A DNA stretch of 64,000 bases from positions 868,001-932,000 of the forward strand of contig OZ252050.1 of NCBI GenBank assembly GCA_965247975.1, read 5' to 3'. Both the position numbers and the translations under genes were made by a program. Position 1 is the first letter of the stretch. Each line of letters begins with the position of its first letter. Of the stretch, positions 27,412 to 36,506 are shown piece by piece. The DNA comes from Taishania sp965247975. GTDB taxonomy: Bacteria > Bacteroidota > Bacteroidia > Flavobacteriales_D > Crocinitomicaceae. The notes under the pieces are model-generated. The model made no database searches and was not told where the DNA came from. It was given only the letters and a program-made list of their open reading frames with translations.

Positions 27412-29646
27412 TTACTTTTTGATTATTTTTTTTACAACAGACCTCCCGCTTGTATCTGTTAATCTTAGCAAGTATATTCCTGATTCCATTTCAGAAACAT
27501 CTAAACTAGTTTGCGTATTAAAATGCGTTTGGTGCATTACTCTACCGTTTAAATCATTGATTTGAAGGAGAGTTTCAAGTTGCGTTTGCACTTCAATAAT
27601 CAATGAATTTGTTACTGGATTTGGATAAATTACTGCTTCAAGCAATGAAATTTCTGGTATTGAAGAGCTGCTATTAGGATCTACTTCCATCAGCGATAAA
27701 CCTCCTAAATCTTGACCAATGAATAAATTTAGAAAACCATCATTGTCGATATCATCCACAAAGAAGGAACTAAATCCTTCTACATTTAAGTTGAGCAATT
27801 GAATGTTGTACAAATTGAAAACTCCACCTGTTGCTAGGCTGTCATCAATATTCGAATAATAGCGCAACGTTCCATCTAAATTCCCAACAAACAAATGAGT
27901 TTCATTGTTAATTCTCATGAAGTGTGGCGCCGCATAGCCATCAGGACTTGTAGTAGAAACATCAATGCCTCCCAAAGAATTTGTGATTAATTGAAAAGAA
28001 GCACTTGCACTTGTTCCAACGTTTCGATAGTAGGTGATTTCACCATTTCTATTTCCGATGATTAAATCGAGAAGTCCGTCGTTGTCCAAATCAAAAAGCT
28101 GTGGAAATGAGTAATTACCGACAGAGATCACATTTCCTAGATTGTCTTGAAAGTTTGGTGTAGGATTGATGAACGTTGAGCCATTATTCGTATAGCGAAT
28201 CAAGGTACCGAACTCATTGCCTAAAAGCATGTCTTGCAGTCCGTCTCCGTTTAAATCTCCGAAAGTGGGCACAAGTCTTAATCCGTAGTTTTGGTCAGCC
28301 AAACTCAAAAAATTAGCATCAACGAAAGTGAATTTGGGTGCGTTTGACGATCCCGTATTTTGATAATAAGCGACACTGCTTTCTTTTAAAGTTTCTGATT
28401 TAAAGCGGTACAAATTGGAAACCAGAAGGTCTTTTTTGCCATCGTTGTTTACATCAAATAGGATAGGAATTGAACCTTTTCCATGTTCAATCATTTTGTT
28501 TTGCAAAAAAGCTTTCGTTTGAAAATTGAAATTTGGAAGGGCATTGGATCCGGTGTTTTTATAGAACAAAATGCTTGTTTCATTTTCGGAAACGTTTTTA
28601 GCACTTGCTGATACAATCAAATCTTTTACTCCATCAAAATCAACATCTACGTAAAATCCAGCAGGAAATAAGTAAATATTTGCCGGTAATGAATTACTTG
28701 GAAAATTGACATCAGCACTTATCATTGGAGAATCGGTGTTTGGTTCTGTGCCACCGTTTAAAAGCAATACCAAATTATTATAAGCAACATCGCCAATGAT
28801 TAAATCCATGACTCCTGAATTATCATAATCCAAAGCCAAAAGTGTTGATCCTGCGTGTTTTTCAGTTGATTTTGAATTGGCTTTCTCCGGATTTGGCAAG
28901 GAACCGTTACCATTGCACGGTACATTCGGATCGTTCAAAACTAGGTTGTTGTTTGTCGCATTTTCAGAGAATTTTCCCCAGCATTCGTTGGCCAACACAA
29001 ATTTCAAAGAATCAGGGATTCCGTAAATTTCCATGCTTAGATTTTTGTGATACTCTACATGCTGACCACCTTGTTGAAAAGTTAAAACATCGATATCTCC
29101 ATCAAAATCAACATCAATAATAGCAGGAATATCGCTCGATGCAACATATAAATTGGAATAAAATCCATTGTAATCCGAATTAACTATTTCATTGAATAAT
29201 TCCCATTGAATCCCATCTATTGCATTTCCAACATTTCGATAGACTTTCAATCCGCCAATTCCATAGGTAAAAATATCTTTTTTACCATCATTATCGAAAT
29301 CGACCATCGTAGCACGGTAAATCAAATCGTGTGGAAATTTTTGAGTTGCATTGTGCGCAATTACCCATCGCGGTGAGCCATTGATAATTTCTCGGGTGAA
29401 AACTCGAATGTTATCGCGACTGCGATCGAAAATGAATAAATCTAAATCGCCATCAAAATCATAGTCGAAATCCGAGATTTGCACGTAGTCTAATCCTCCT
29501 GACCATGCGTTAAACAAGGTGTCAGCCCCTTTTTTTACAATTATTTCGTCGTTGTATTCGAAGTTGAATTGTGCTTTATTCGAAAAGCTCAAGAGAATAA
29601 ATGTTAGGCAACTTAGGAAACGAAAAATGCTAAATCGGATATGCAT
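27412..29646 (-). CDS. VCBS/FG-GAP repeat protein with type IX secretion sorting domain
   Basis: A 744-residue exported protein. A signal peptide (about residues 1-26, ending NKAQ) is followed by at least eight Asp-rich calcium-binding-like repeats of the VCBS/FG-GAP type, such as DYDFDGDLDLFIFD, DFDNDGKKDIFTYG, DVNNDGKKDLLVSN and DLDNDGLLDLIIGN. These are expected to form beta-propeller blades. Residues 660-744 are a type A type IX secretion C-terminal domain (AVIYPNPVTNSLIIEV, MESGIYLLRL, KKIIKK end). The protein is thus delivered to the cell surface or medium by the T9SS. Its ligand is unknown. It is monocistronic. Confidence 0.9.
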   Translation of the reverse strand: MHIRFSIFRFLSCLTFILLSFSNKAQFNFEYNDEIIVKKGADTLFNAWSGGLDYVQISDFDYDFDGDLDLFIFDRSRDNIRVFTREIINGSPRWVIAHNATQKFPHDLIYRATMVDFDNDGKKDIFTYGIGGLKVYRNVGNAIDGIQWELFNEIVNSDYNGFYSNLYVASSDIPAIIDVDFDGDIDVLTFQQGGQHVEYHKNLSMEIYGIPDSLKFVLANECWGKFSENATNNNLVLNDPNVPCNGNGSLPNPEKANSKSTEKHAGSTLLALDYDNSGVMDLIIGDVAYNNLVLLLNGGTEPNTDSPMISADVNFPSNSLPANIYLFPAGFYVDVDFDGVKDLIVSASAKNVSENETSILFYKNTGSNALPNFNFQTKAFLQNKMIEHGKGSIPILFDVNNDGKKDLLVSNLYRFKSETLKESSVAYYQNTGSSNAPKFTFVDANFLSLADQNYGLRLVPTFGDLNGDGLQDMLLGNEFGTLIRYTNNGSTFINPTPNFQDNLGNVISVGNYSFPQLFDLDNDGLLDLIIGNRNGEITYYRNVGTSASASFQLITNSLGGIDVSTTSPDGYAAPHFMRINNETHLFVGNLDGTLRYYSNIDDSLATGGVFNLYNIQLLNLNVEGFSSFFVDDIDNDGFLNLFIGQDLGGLSLMEVDPNSSSSIPEISLLEAVIYPNPVTNSLIIEVQTQLETLLQINDLNGRVMHQTHFNTQTSLDVSEMESGIYLLRLTDTSGRSVVKKIIKK

Positions 29647-29955
29647 GGATTTATTGGTGTCAAAATTTCAACTAAGATACAACGATTGGATTGGCTGTGC
29701 AATTTTTTGAGGTATAATCGATATGTTTTAGGAATTTAGTTTTGGTTTTTTTGTTGAATTTTCAGTTGTATAGGTAGGATGCAATTAGATCCAAAGCATT
29801 CGAATCTCTATTTTTTTGAGTATCCGCATGTTTGCCATAGATTTTGGTATTAAACTGATGTTTCAATTACTTGTATTTCAATGTTTTAATCTTTTTTGAT
29901 TGGTCTTTAATTGTTGAAAAATGGCAACAATCTGCTTTGTTTTTTTTTTATTTGA

Positions 29956-30780
29956 TTATCCGCATGCTTTCCAATCCGGAACGATCAAATACTGCCAGAG
30001 TTCGTCATGCACAAGGTGTTGAAATTCTCTTCGATTGAATTTGAAACAGAATTCGTCCAAATAGTTCTGAAGATAATCGCTTTCAACATGATGGTGAATT
30101 CCATAAATAATTCTATGAGCATTTTCCAAGCACTTGTGCGCAAATCGAGGGCTTGTTTTAGGCGATTTTTTTCTTCGTTTTGAAGTTTGCGATTCGGGGT
30201 TAAACTCATTGCTTTTTATCGTACTGAAGTTTGATTTATCAGAATCAGATTTAACAACCTTCATTTACAAGTTCTTGACTTTTTGGTGAGTTATTTCCAT
30301 ATTGCTTCGATCTAATGTCAAAGTTTCTATTTGAATTTCCTTGGCAACTGTATTCCTTCCTTCTTTTATGCCCTCAATTTCGCTCGTTATTAAATGTTCA
30401 AATGCATCAAAATACATGACATTCTTTCCCATTTGTTTTCGAATTTTATGCATCATGTACCAAATGGGTTCGTAACGACTATGATTTGTCAGCCGTTGGA
30501 CTTCCTTTGCAGAAAATCCTTTTTTGGTGCTTATCATGTATGCGACCACTTGAAACCAAATTTTAAATGACATTTTTGAATGTTGGAGCACGGTGCCACT
30601 TTTAAGTGTTGTTCTGAAACCACATTTTTTGCAATGCCAAAGGTTTTTTCGTTTGTCCCATCGTTGCCTTGTGCATTGACATTTTTTGCAGGTTACACCA
30701 AGTAATTCTCGATGTGCCTTAAAAGCTTGTTTACAAGCCTGTTCTGTTGAATGGTTTTCAATTAGTTCTAAAAGGTTCAT
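29956..30780 (-). pseudogene. IS1595-like transposase, interrupted by one in-frame stop
   Basis: Two frames lie end to end in the same phase. The first (30780-30265, 171 codons) carries the IS1595 N-terminal zinc ribbon, CKKCQCTRQRWDKRKNLWHC plus KKCG, then FRTTLKSGTVLQHSKMSFKIW. A TAA follows KVKNL, and the very next codon is ATG of the second frame (30264-29956, 102 codons). That frame ends in the family C-terminus GIHHHVESDYLQNYLDEFC FKFNRR. The central catalytic region between them is short and shows no convincing DDE/DDN set. The element is therefore probably inactive. Translation restart at the adjacent ATG is possible. Confidence 0.7.
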
Positions 30781-30915
30781 TTTTTGAAATTTTACTTGAA
30801 TTTACGAAATAGTAAGCAATTAAAAAAACGATTTGGAGAAAAATTGATTGAATTTTGGAGAAAAATTGGTGAATGAATTGGTGAATGAATATTCATTTGG
30901 AAGACTTGATGTGAA

Positions 30916-30940
30916 ATTAACTAACTGTATATTAGTTAAT
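30916..30940. other. Perfect 9-bp inverted repeat
   Basis: ATTAACTAA (30916-30924) and TTAGTTAAT (30932-30940) flank a 7-base loop CTGTATA. It is AT-rich and lacks a T-run, so an operator-like site or cruciform is more likely than a terminator. It lies 27 bases inside the right edge of the IS relic. Confidence 0.5.
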
Positions 30941-30951
30941 TGAAATGTTTT

Positions 30952-31060
30952 GTTTTAGGTATATAAGCGGATACTCAGAAAGCCCAAAAATTAAATTTTT
31001 CAAGATCAACTTCCCCCAAAAACCAATAGTTCCACGAGGGTACAGATGCGGATATTCGAA
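30952..31060 (+). repeat. Direct pair of GCGGATA-type motif before hisS
   Basis: Copy one reads GGTATATAAGCGGATACTCA (30958-30977). Copy two reads GGGTACAGATGCGGATATTC (31037-31056). Both are on the + strand about 79 bases apart. They match a pair at 36.3-36.5 kb and, in reverse orientation, a pair at 29.8-29.95 kb. The inverted copy at 29952 covers the last codons of the transposase (W-K-A-C-G-stop), so the motif may come from transposase 3-prime ends. Confidence 0.55.
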
Positions 31061-31092
31061 AAAAAAATTAAAATCGAAGTCAGCTTAAAATG

Positions 31093-31100
31093 TATCTTTG
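31093..31100 (+). promoter_or_regulatory. -7 box of hisS
   Basis: TATCTTTG is a perfect TAnnTTTG. Transcription should begin near 31106, which places the mRNA start downstream of the first possible ATG (31046) and supports ATG 31118 as the hisS start. Confidence 0.6.
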
Positions 31101-31117
31101 CCAAAACATTTCAAATA

Positions 31118-32491
31118 ATGGCTCAAAAACCATCCATTCCCAAAGGAACACGTGATTTTCTACCCATTGAGGTAGCCAAACGAAACTATATTTTTGAAAC
31201 CATCAAATCGGCTTTTCGCACCTATGGTTTCCATCCCATCGAAACACCTTCTTTCGAATTGTCTTCTACCTTACTCGGAAAGTATGGTGAAGAGGGCGAT
31301 CGGTTGATTTTTAGAATTCTTAATTCGGGCGACAAAATGAAAAAGGCCGATATTGTAGCTTTGAACGAAGATAACTTACCTCGATTTGCTAATTCCTTGG
31401 CAGAAAAAGCACTTCGTTACGACCTCACCGTTCCTTTTGCTCGATTCGTCGTGCAGCATCAACATGAAATTTCGTTCCCTTTTAAACGCTATCAAATTCA
31501 ACCTGTTTGGAGAGCTGATCGACCTCAACATGGTCGTTACCAAGAATTTTTTCAGTGTGATGCGGATGTTGTTGGTAGTGATTCCTTAATGTACGAAGTT
31601 GATTTCGTGCAACTTTTTGATGAGGTGCTTACGAATCTTGGCTTTCCTAGCGTGACGATTAAAATCAATAACCGAAAAATTCTATCTGGCATTGCGGAAA
31701 TTAGTGGAGAATCAAATCGAATTATTGACATTACAGTTGCAATAGACAAACTAGATAAAATTGGACTTCAAGGAGTTATTGATGAATTGAAAATCAAGAA
31801 AATCTCTGACTCAGCCATCGAAAAAATAAAGCCACTTTTTGAAATTACTGGTTCAACCAAAGATCGATTGGTTAAATTGAAAAAGTTCCTTGGTAACAAC
31901 CAAATAGGACTTGAAGGAATTGCCGAATTGGAATATGTTTTTGAACAAACAGAAAAATTGGGTCTAAGAAATGCAGACGTTGAATTTGATGTAACCCTCG
32001 CTCGCGGATTGAATTACTACACCGGTGCAATCTTTGAAGTGAAAGCCAATAACGTCAACATGGGAAGTATTTGTGGTGGCGGAAGATACGACGATTTAAC
32101 AGGCCTTTTCGGGATGAGCGATATGTCGGGTGTTGGTATCTCTTTTGGCGCCGATCGAATTTACGATGTCATGAACGAATTAAGCTTGTTTCCAAACACC
32201 TTAACCAAAGGTGTTACTTTACTTTTCATAAACTTTGGGGAGAATGAACAAAAATACTGCATGCAATTAGCTCATAAACTGCGCAAGAGCGGAATCGACT
32301 GTGATATATATCCGAAGGATGCGAAACTGCAAAAACAAATGAAATTTGCGAATGATACCAATGCAGAATACGTTGCTTTAGTGGGAGAACAAGAAATGAG
32401 CGACAAAAAAATTACAGTTAAAAACATGAATTCTGGCGAACAAGAAACTGTTACTTTGGAACAACTAATTGCAAAATTGAAACAAGCATGA
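31118..32491 (+). CDS. hisS: Histidine--tRNA ligase
   Basis: A class II aminoacyl-tRNA synthetase of 457 residues. Motif 1 region IPKGTRDFLP is at the N-terminus. RYDLTVPFARFVVQ and RYQIQPVWRADRPQHGRYQE form motif 2. The histidine-specific ARGLNYYTGAIFEV and GGGRYDDLTGLFG follow, with SGVGISFGADRIY as motif 3. The C-terminal anticodon domain starts near residue 365. The open frame extends 24 codons upstream to 31046, but the promoter box and the usual start support ATG 31118. It overlaps hutH by 4 bases. Confidence 0.96.
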   Translation: MAQKPSIPKGTRDFLPIEVAKRNYIFETIKSAFRTYGFHPIETPSFELSSTLLGKYGEEGDRLIFRILNSGDKMKKADIVALNEDNLPRFANSLAEKALRYDLTVPFARFVVQHQHEISFPFKRYQIQPVWRADRPQHGRYQEFFQCDADVVGSDSLMYEVDFVQLFDEVLTNLGFPSVTIKINNRKILSGIAEISGESNRIIDITVAIDKLDKIGLQGVIDELKIKKISDSAIEKIKPLFEITGSTKDRLVKLKKFLGNNQIGLEGIAELEYVFEQTEKLGLRNADVEFDVTLARGLNYYTGAIFEVKANNVNMGSICGGGRYDDLTGLFGMSDMSGVGISFGADRIYDVMNELSLFPNTLTKGVTLLFINFGENEQKYCMQLAHKLRKSGIDCDIYPKDAKLQKQMKFANDTNAEYVALVGEQEMSDKKITVKNMNSGEQETVTLEQLIAKLKQA

Positions 32492-33969
32492 CAAATTATA
32501 TCGTTGAAAATAAATGGATTACGCTAGATGAAATTGATGAAATACTAGCGAAAGATCACAAATTAGAATTAGGAAAATCTGCTAAAGAAGCAATTTTGAA
32601 GTGCAGAACATATTTGGATCAAAAAATTGAATCGGAAGCAGGATTAATTTATGGGATTAATACAGGTTTTGGTTCTTTACACAATGTTGCGATTTCGAAG
32701 AAAGATTTGGGTCAGTTGCAAACGAACCTTGTGCGCTCACATGCATGTGGAATGGGAGAGGAGGTGCCTCAAGAAATCGTAAAGCGAATGATTTTTTTGA
32801 AAATTTTGGGCTTATCGCATGGACATTCTGGAGTGCAACTAGAAACAGTTGAACGTTTGGTGTATTTTTTCAATAATAATATTTTGCCAGTCGTTTATCA
32901 GCAAGGAAGTCTTGGTGCGTCAGGCGATTTAGCTCCTTTAGCGCATTTGTCATTGCCTTTGATAGGCGAGGGAGAAGTGTACTTTAATGGCGAAAAAACT
33001 TCGACTGAAAAGCTTTATAAAAAGTTAAAATTGAAAGCGATTGAATTACAATCTAAGGAAGGATTAGCATTACTGAATGGAACTCAGTTCATGAGCAGTT
33101 ATGGTTCTTATTGCGTTTCGAAAGGATTGAAATTGTGGAACCAATTTAATTTAATAGGGGCACTTTCGTTAGAGGCTTATGACGGACGTTTGAATCCTTT
33201 TCAGGAAAATGTAAACGAAATTCGTAAACAAAAGGGACAGATTGAAACAGCAACTGAGTTTAGAAATTTATTGAAGGGAAGCCAGATTATTGCAAAGCAT
33301 AAAGAGCATGTGCAAGATCCATATTCTTTTCGATGTATTCCGCAGGTCCATGGAGCTTCGAAAGATACAATCGACCATTGCGCGCAAATAATAGAACGTG
33401 AAATTAACGCTGTGACAGACAATCCAACTGTTTTTCCAGATGAAGATCAAGTGGTTTCTGCTGGAAATTTTCATGGACAACCTTTGGCTTTGGCAATGGA
33501 TTTTCTAGCTATTGCCTTGGCGGAATTAGGAAGTGTTTCTGAGCGAAGGGTTTATAAATTGATTTCAGGCACGCGAGGTTTGCCCGCTTTTTTAGTCGCA
33601 AATCCTGGATTGAATTCAGGGTTCATGATTCCTCAATATACCGCAGCCTCAATTGTAAGTCAAAACAAACAGTTTTGCAGTCCCGCTTCAGTCGACACAA
33701 TTGACTCCAGCAATGGACAAGAAGATCATGTGAGCATGGGAGCAAACGCAGCTACAAAGTTGTATCGAATTGTAGAAAATTGTTTTTCGATACAAGGAAT
33801 TGAATTATTAAATGCAGCACAAGCATTTGAATTTAGAAGACCACTTTTTAGTTCAGACACGATTGAAAAGTTAGTTTCGGACTATCGAAAAGTTGTTTCA
33901 TTTGTGGAAGTAGATGTATATTTACAACCGTTAATGAAGGAAAGTGAACTATTTGTTAAATCTCTTTAA
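32488..33969 (+). CDS. hutH: Histidine ammonia-lyase
   Basis: Deaminates L-histidine to urocanate. The 493-residue length is normal. The Ala-Ser-Gly triad that cyclises to the MIO cofactor lies in QGSLGASGDLAPLAHLSLPL. YGINTGFGSLH and QDPYSFRCIPQVHGA carry further active-site residues, and SVDTIDSSNGQEDHVSMGAN closes the pocket. It is translationally coupled to hisS by a 4-base overlap, placing histidine charging and histidine breakdown on one transcript. No other hut gene is present in the window. Confidence 0.95.
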   Translation: MTNYIVENKWITLDEIDEILAKDHKLELGKSAKEAILKCRTYLDQKIESEAGLIYGINTGFGSLHNVAISKKDLGQLQTNLVRSHACGMGEEVPQEIVKRMIFLKILGLSHGHSGVQLETVERLVYFFNNNILPVVYQQGSLGASGDLAPLAHLSLPLIGEGEVYFNGEKTSTEKLYKKLKLKAIELQSKEGLALLNGTQFMSSYGSYCVSKGLKLWNQFNLIGALSLEAYDGRLNPFQENVNEIRKQKGQIETATEFRNLLKGSQIIAKHKEHVQDPYSFRCIPQVHGASKDTIDHCAQIIEREINAVTDNPTVFPDEDQVVSAGNFHGQPLALAMDFLAIALAELGSVSERRVYKLISGTRGLPAFLVANPGLNSGFMIPQYTAASIVSQNKQFCSPASVDTIDSSNGQEDHVSMGANAATKLYRIVENCFSIQGIELLNAAQAFEFRRPLFSSDTIEKLVSDYRKVVSFVEVDVYLQPLMKESELFVKSL

Positions 33970-33980
33970 AACTATAAGTT

Positions 33981-34496
33981 ATGAATGATGTACTTGAAAA
34001 CCAAGAATTTGATGCACCTCAAAAAAGACCAGTTTTTTTAATGGTCCTGTGTATTCTAACGTTTATTTATACAGGTTTTTCTATTCTAACAAATATTTTT
34101 TCTTTAGTCAAAGGTCCTGCGAGCGAAGAAGAGATTTTAACATTAAAGGTGGAATTTACGAGACAAATGAATGAAATGTCTGATCTAGGAGTGACTTGGG
34201 CGGCTAATTTGTTTCGAAACTTAATGCATATTACAGAGGCGACCAACAATAATCATTATTTAATGGTTTTGTCGAGCATTGTGATTGTGACATTAGGATT
34301 AATTGGAGCAATTTGGATGTTCAAAGGTAAAAAGATGGGTTTCCATTTTTACATTATTTATTCACTCTTAACAGTGGTTCAACTTTACTTTTTTGTAGAT
34401 GCGAGTTACATACCTACAATTCTGGTTGTAACGAACCTTATTATAAGTGCCATATTTATATTCATGTATAGCCGAAATTTGAAATGGATGAAATAA
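33981..34496 (+). CDS. Hypothetical four-helix membrane protein
   Basis: A 171-residue protein with four predicted membrane helices (about residues 18-42, 90-115, 118-140, 142-165) and a soluble segment between helices 1 and 2 that contains EEEILTLKVEFTRQMNEMSD. I recognise no domain. It starts 11 bases after hutH and is likely the third gene of the hisS transcript. The downstream OmpA-like gene is convergent. Confidence 0.7.
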   Translation: MNDVLENQEFDAPQKRPVFLMVLCILTFIYTGFSILTNIFSLVKGPASEEEILTLKVEFTRQMNEMSDLGVTWAANLFRNLMHITEATNNNHYLMVLSSIVIVTLGLIGAIWMFKGKKMGFHFYIIYSLLTVVQLYFFVDASYIPTILVVTNLIISAIFIFMYSRNLKWMK

Positions 34497-34505
34497 GGTT
34501 TCAAA

Positions 34506-35711
34506 TCATTTAACAACAATCTCAACCCGTCGGTTGCGTTGTTCTTCATGTAAATTTTTCGGATTAGTGAATATTGGTTTCGTATTTCCAAAACCAACTG
34601 CTGAAAGTCGTTCTTCTGCCACTCCCTGAGAAATAAAATACTCCATAACCTTTTCAGCCCTTGCTTCTGACATTCGTTGAGCTGCGGGTGTGTTTTTTCC
34701 AGGTGCGTGCACATGACCTTGAATTTCAAACTCAATTTCTTCGTTGGTTAATAGAAATTCTGCAAGGCGTTTCAATTTCCCTTCACCATTTGGCATAATA
34801 TCAGCCTTGTCGGGTACAAACTGAACATCATCAATTTGCATTTTCTTACCTGGTCGAACTTTTTCCATCTTGATGACCACTTCGCTCGTTCCATCCATCA
34901 GAACGCGAACATCTGCAGAATCAGAGAAGAAATAACCCTCGGAAGCAGTTTTGTAATCCAAACGGAAGTCTTTCGTCAAGTTAAATTTAATATCACTCGC
35001 TACATAGAGACCTGTTATTCCTTTTAACCCATCTAAGGATACATTTGCTATAACGGGTTTATTCGTTTCTGCATCTCGAATTTTTATGTGTAATTTTTTG
35101 GAAGGAGTTTTGTCTGTATAATCCAAAAGCTTGGTCGAAAGATCATTGCTAAAGGAGCCGTCATCGCCAGTCACCGCAACAATATTTCCCGCGTTATTCC
35201 TGAATTTGAAATCGAATGATAACTCTTCTGAAATCGCTCGATCAGATACAATGACCAAATAAACCACCTTTTTAGCAAAGACTCTCAATGGACTTAGGAA
35301 ATTAGCATCTGTAGCCGTGCGAAGTCCAACGCTGTTGGCAGTCGGATTGGTTAACTTTCGCTTCAAATCAGCATCACCCATAATAATTTCATGACAAACA
35401 TCATTCGTTAATGGCTCAAATACTGCGAATTTTACTTTGGAAGCCGAACTATTTATTACAAATTCAATGGTTCCATTTTCGGGTGGAACGAAGGAAAGCC
35501 AAATTTGATTACCAGAAGTGATTTGTGACAATTCTGAATAAGAAGAAAATCCGTTGGTTGTTTTTTTGCTTCCATTAAGACTTACTTTGTAGGTATTAGA
35601 TCCCATGATGCTCATACTCCCACAACATTGCATGTAAGATTGAGGTGAACCTTGGCTCCATGAAAATAAAGCCAAAAGTGAAAAAATGGAAATCAGATAC
35701 AATTTACCCAT
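34506..35711 (-). CDS. OmpA family outer-membrane protein
   Basis: A 401-residue exported protein. A signal peptide (residues 1-20, FSWSQG) is followed by a beta-rich region of about 190 residues and a carboxypeptidase-regulatory-like segment (IRDAETNKPVIANVSLDG, about 210-285). The C-terminal OmpA domain (about 290-401) contains the peptidoglycan-binding pattern IQGHVHAPGKNTPAAQRMSE ARAEKV, VGFGNTKPIF and NRRVEIVV. It probably anchors the outer membrane to the wall; ligand binding by the N-terminal part is unknown. Confidence 0.88.
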   Translation of the reverse strand: MGKLYLISIFSLLALFSWSQGSPQSYMQCCGSMSIMGSNTYKVSLNGSKKTTNGFSSYSELSQITSGNQIWLSFVPPENGTIEFVINSSASKVKFAVFEPLTNDVCHEIIMGDADLKRKLTNPTANSVGLRTATDANFLSPLRVFAKKVVYLVIVSDRAISEELSFDFKFRNNAGNIVAVTGDDGSFSNDLSTKLLDYTDKTPSKKLHIKIRDAETNKPVIANVSLDGLKGITGLYVASDIKFNLTKDFRLDYKTASEGYFFSDSADVRVLMDGTSEVVIKMEKVRPGKKMQIDDVQFVPDKADIMPNGEGKLKRLAEFLLTNEEIEFEIQGHVHAPGKNTPAAQRMSEARAEKVMEYFISQGVAEERLSAVGFGNTKPIFTNPKNLHEEQRNRRVEIVVK

Positions 35712-35766
35712 GCGGTTATAAAAGTAATAATTTGTTACTTTGTATCACTATAAAAATCAACAGAAC

Positions 35767-36129
35767 ATGACATTGTATGAGCAAATTGGTGAAGAAAGGC
35801 TTCACAAAATCATCACCAAGTTCTATGATTTAGTCTTTGTTAACCCAACAATTGGACCACTTTTTAAGGGTGAAAAAGAGGTTATTAAAACCAAGCAAAT
35901 TCAATTCTTAACTCAATTTCTAGGCGGCCCTCAACTTTATTCTGAAATATACGGACACCCGAAAATGCGCGCGAGACATTTGCCACACCCAATTACTCAT
36001 GGGGCGAAGGAAGAGTGGTTGAAGTGTATGAGAATTTCAATAGATGAAGTAATTGAAGGTGATCCAGAACTTGCAAATGCACTTTATATGTGTTTTCCAC
36101 AAGTTGCAAATCACATGGTGAATCAATAA
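35767..36129 (+). CDS. Truncated globin (group II-like)
   Basis: A 120-residue heme protein from ATG 35767 (MTLYEQIGEERLHKIITKFY); the frame runs 9 codons further upstream but that part is not globin-like. The proximal histidine region is MRARHLPHPITHGAKEEWLK, and FLTQFLGGPQLYSEIYGHP is typical of truncated globins. These bind oxygen, NO or CO, or take part in detoxification. It is divergent from the OmpA-like gene and stands alone. Confidence 0.9.
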   Translation: MTLYEQIGEERLHKIITKFYDLVFVNPTIGPLFKGEKEVIKTKQIQFLTQFLGGPQLYSEIYGHPKMRARHLPHPITHGAKEEWLKCMRISIDEVIEGDPELANALYMCFPQVANHMVNQ

Positions 36130-36506
36130 AGATTAAACAAGGATTTTACAAGTTATTAGGAGATGTAAATCGTCCCATTAATTTTTTATAGCAACTGCAA
36201 AATATTGACTTAAGTGATATTAAATGAGTTAATTACATTAATGATAAACGTATTGGCTTGAGTGTTGAAAAGGTATGGAAGCGGATACTCAAAAAAAATC
36301 ATGACGATTCAAATCACATTAACCAATTGTAGGTGTAAACCATCTTACCGCACTTTCAAGAGAAATTTTGAAAGGTTTCATTTTTTGTCTTATACGCAAG
36401 TTAAGGCATTGTAAAAGAACGTTTTGAACGTCTGTTGTTTATGGTATAGATGCGGATACTCAAAAAAACACCATTTAAAGACCGATTCTTTTCATCCGCC
36501 AAATCA
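36130..36506. other. Intergenic region with two GCGGATA motifs
   Basis: About 377 bases without a credible gene. AT-rich DNA holds two direct copies of the dispersed motif: GGTATGGAAGCGGATACTCA (36280-36299) and GGTATAGATGCGGATACTCA (36436-36455), each followed by a run of A. They are 156 bases apart. No promoter box or terminator could be assigned with confidence. Confidence 0.6.
36280..36462 (+). repeat. Direct pair of dispersed GCGGATACTCAAAAAAA motif
   Basis: The two copies share GCGGATACTCAAAAAAA perfectly and resemble each other over about 25 bases. Read in one frame the second gives W-Y-R-C-G-Y-S-K-K, similar to the C-terminus W-K-A-C-G of the transposase relic 6 kb away. The stretch may therefore contain fragments of decayed copies of that element, or it may be an independent short repeat family. 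Confidence 0.55.

Larger units (their letters stand above)
29811..30977 (-). mobile_element. Decayed IS1595-like insertion sequence
   Basis: A 1.17-kb region with an 11-bp perfect inverted repeat at its edges, TGAGTATCCGC (29817-29827) and GCGGATACTCA (30967-30977), enclosing an interrupted transposase frame. The size suits the IS1595 family. I see no clear 8-bp target duplication next to these ends. The same motif also recurs inside the element (29952), just outside (31044) and near 36.3-36.5 kb, so the true ends are uncertain. The 309 bases between the T9SS-cargo gene and the transposase hold only this left end and AT-rich DNA. Confidence 0.55.
30781..31092. other. Intergenic region between the transposase relic and hisS
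   Basis: No gene is visible. The region holds short tandem duplications (TTGGAGAAAAATTG near 30831 and 30855; TTGGTGAATGAA twice near 30865-30890), a perfect 9-bp hairpin at 30916-30940, and two copies of a GCGGATA motif at 30967 and 31046. The motif is described under the dispersed repeat entries. Confidence 0.5.

Noticed and set aside
31046..31117. 24-codon N-terminal extension of hisS
   Set aside because: It lies upstream of or across the TATCTTTG promoter box and does not resemble the HisRS N-terminus.
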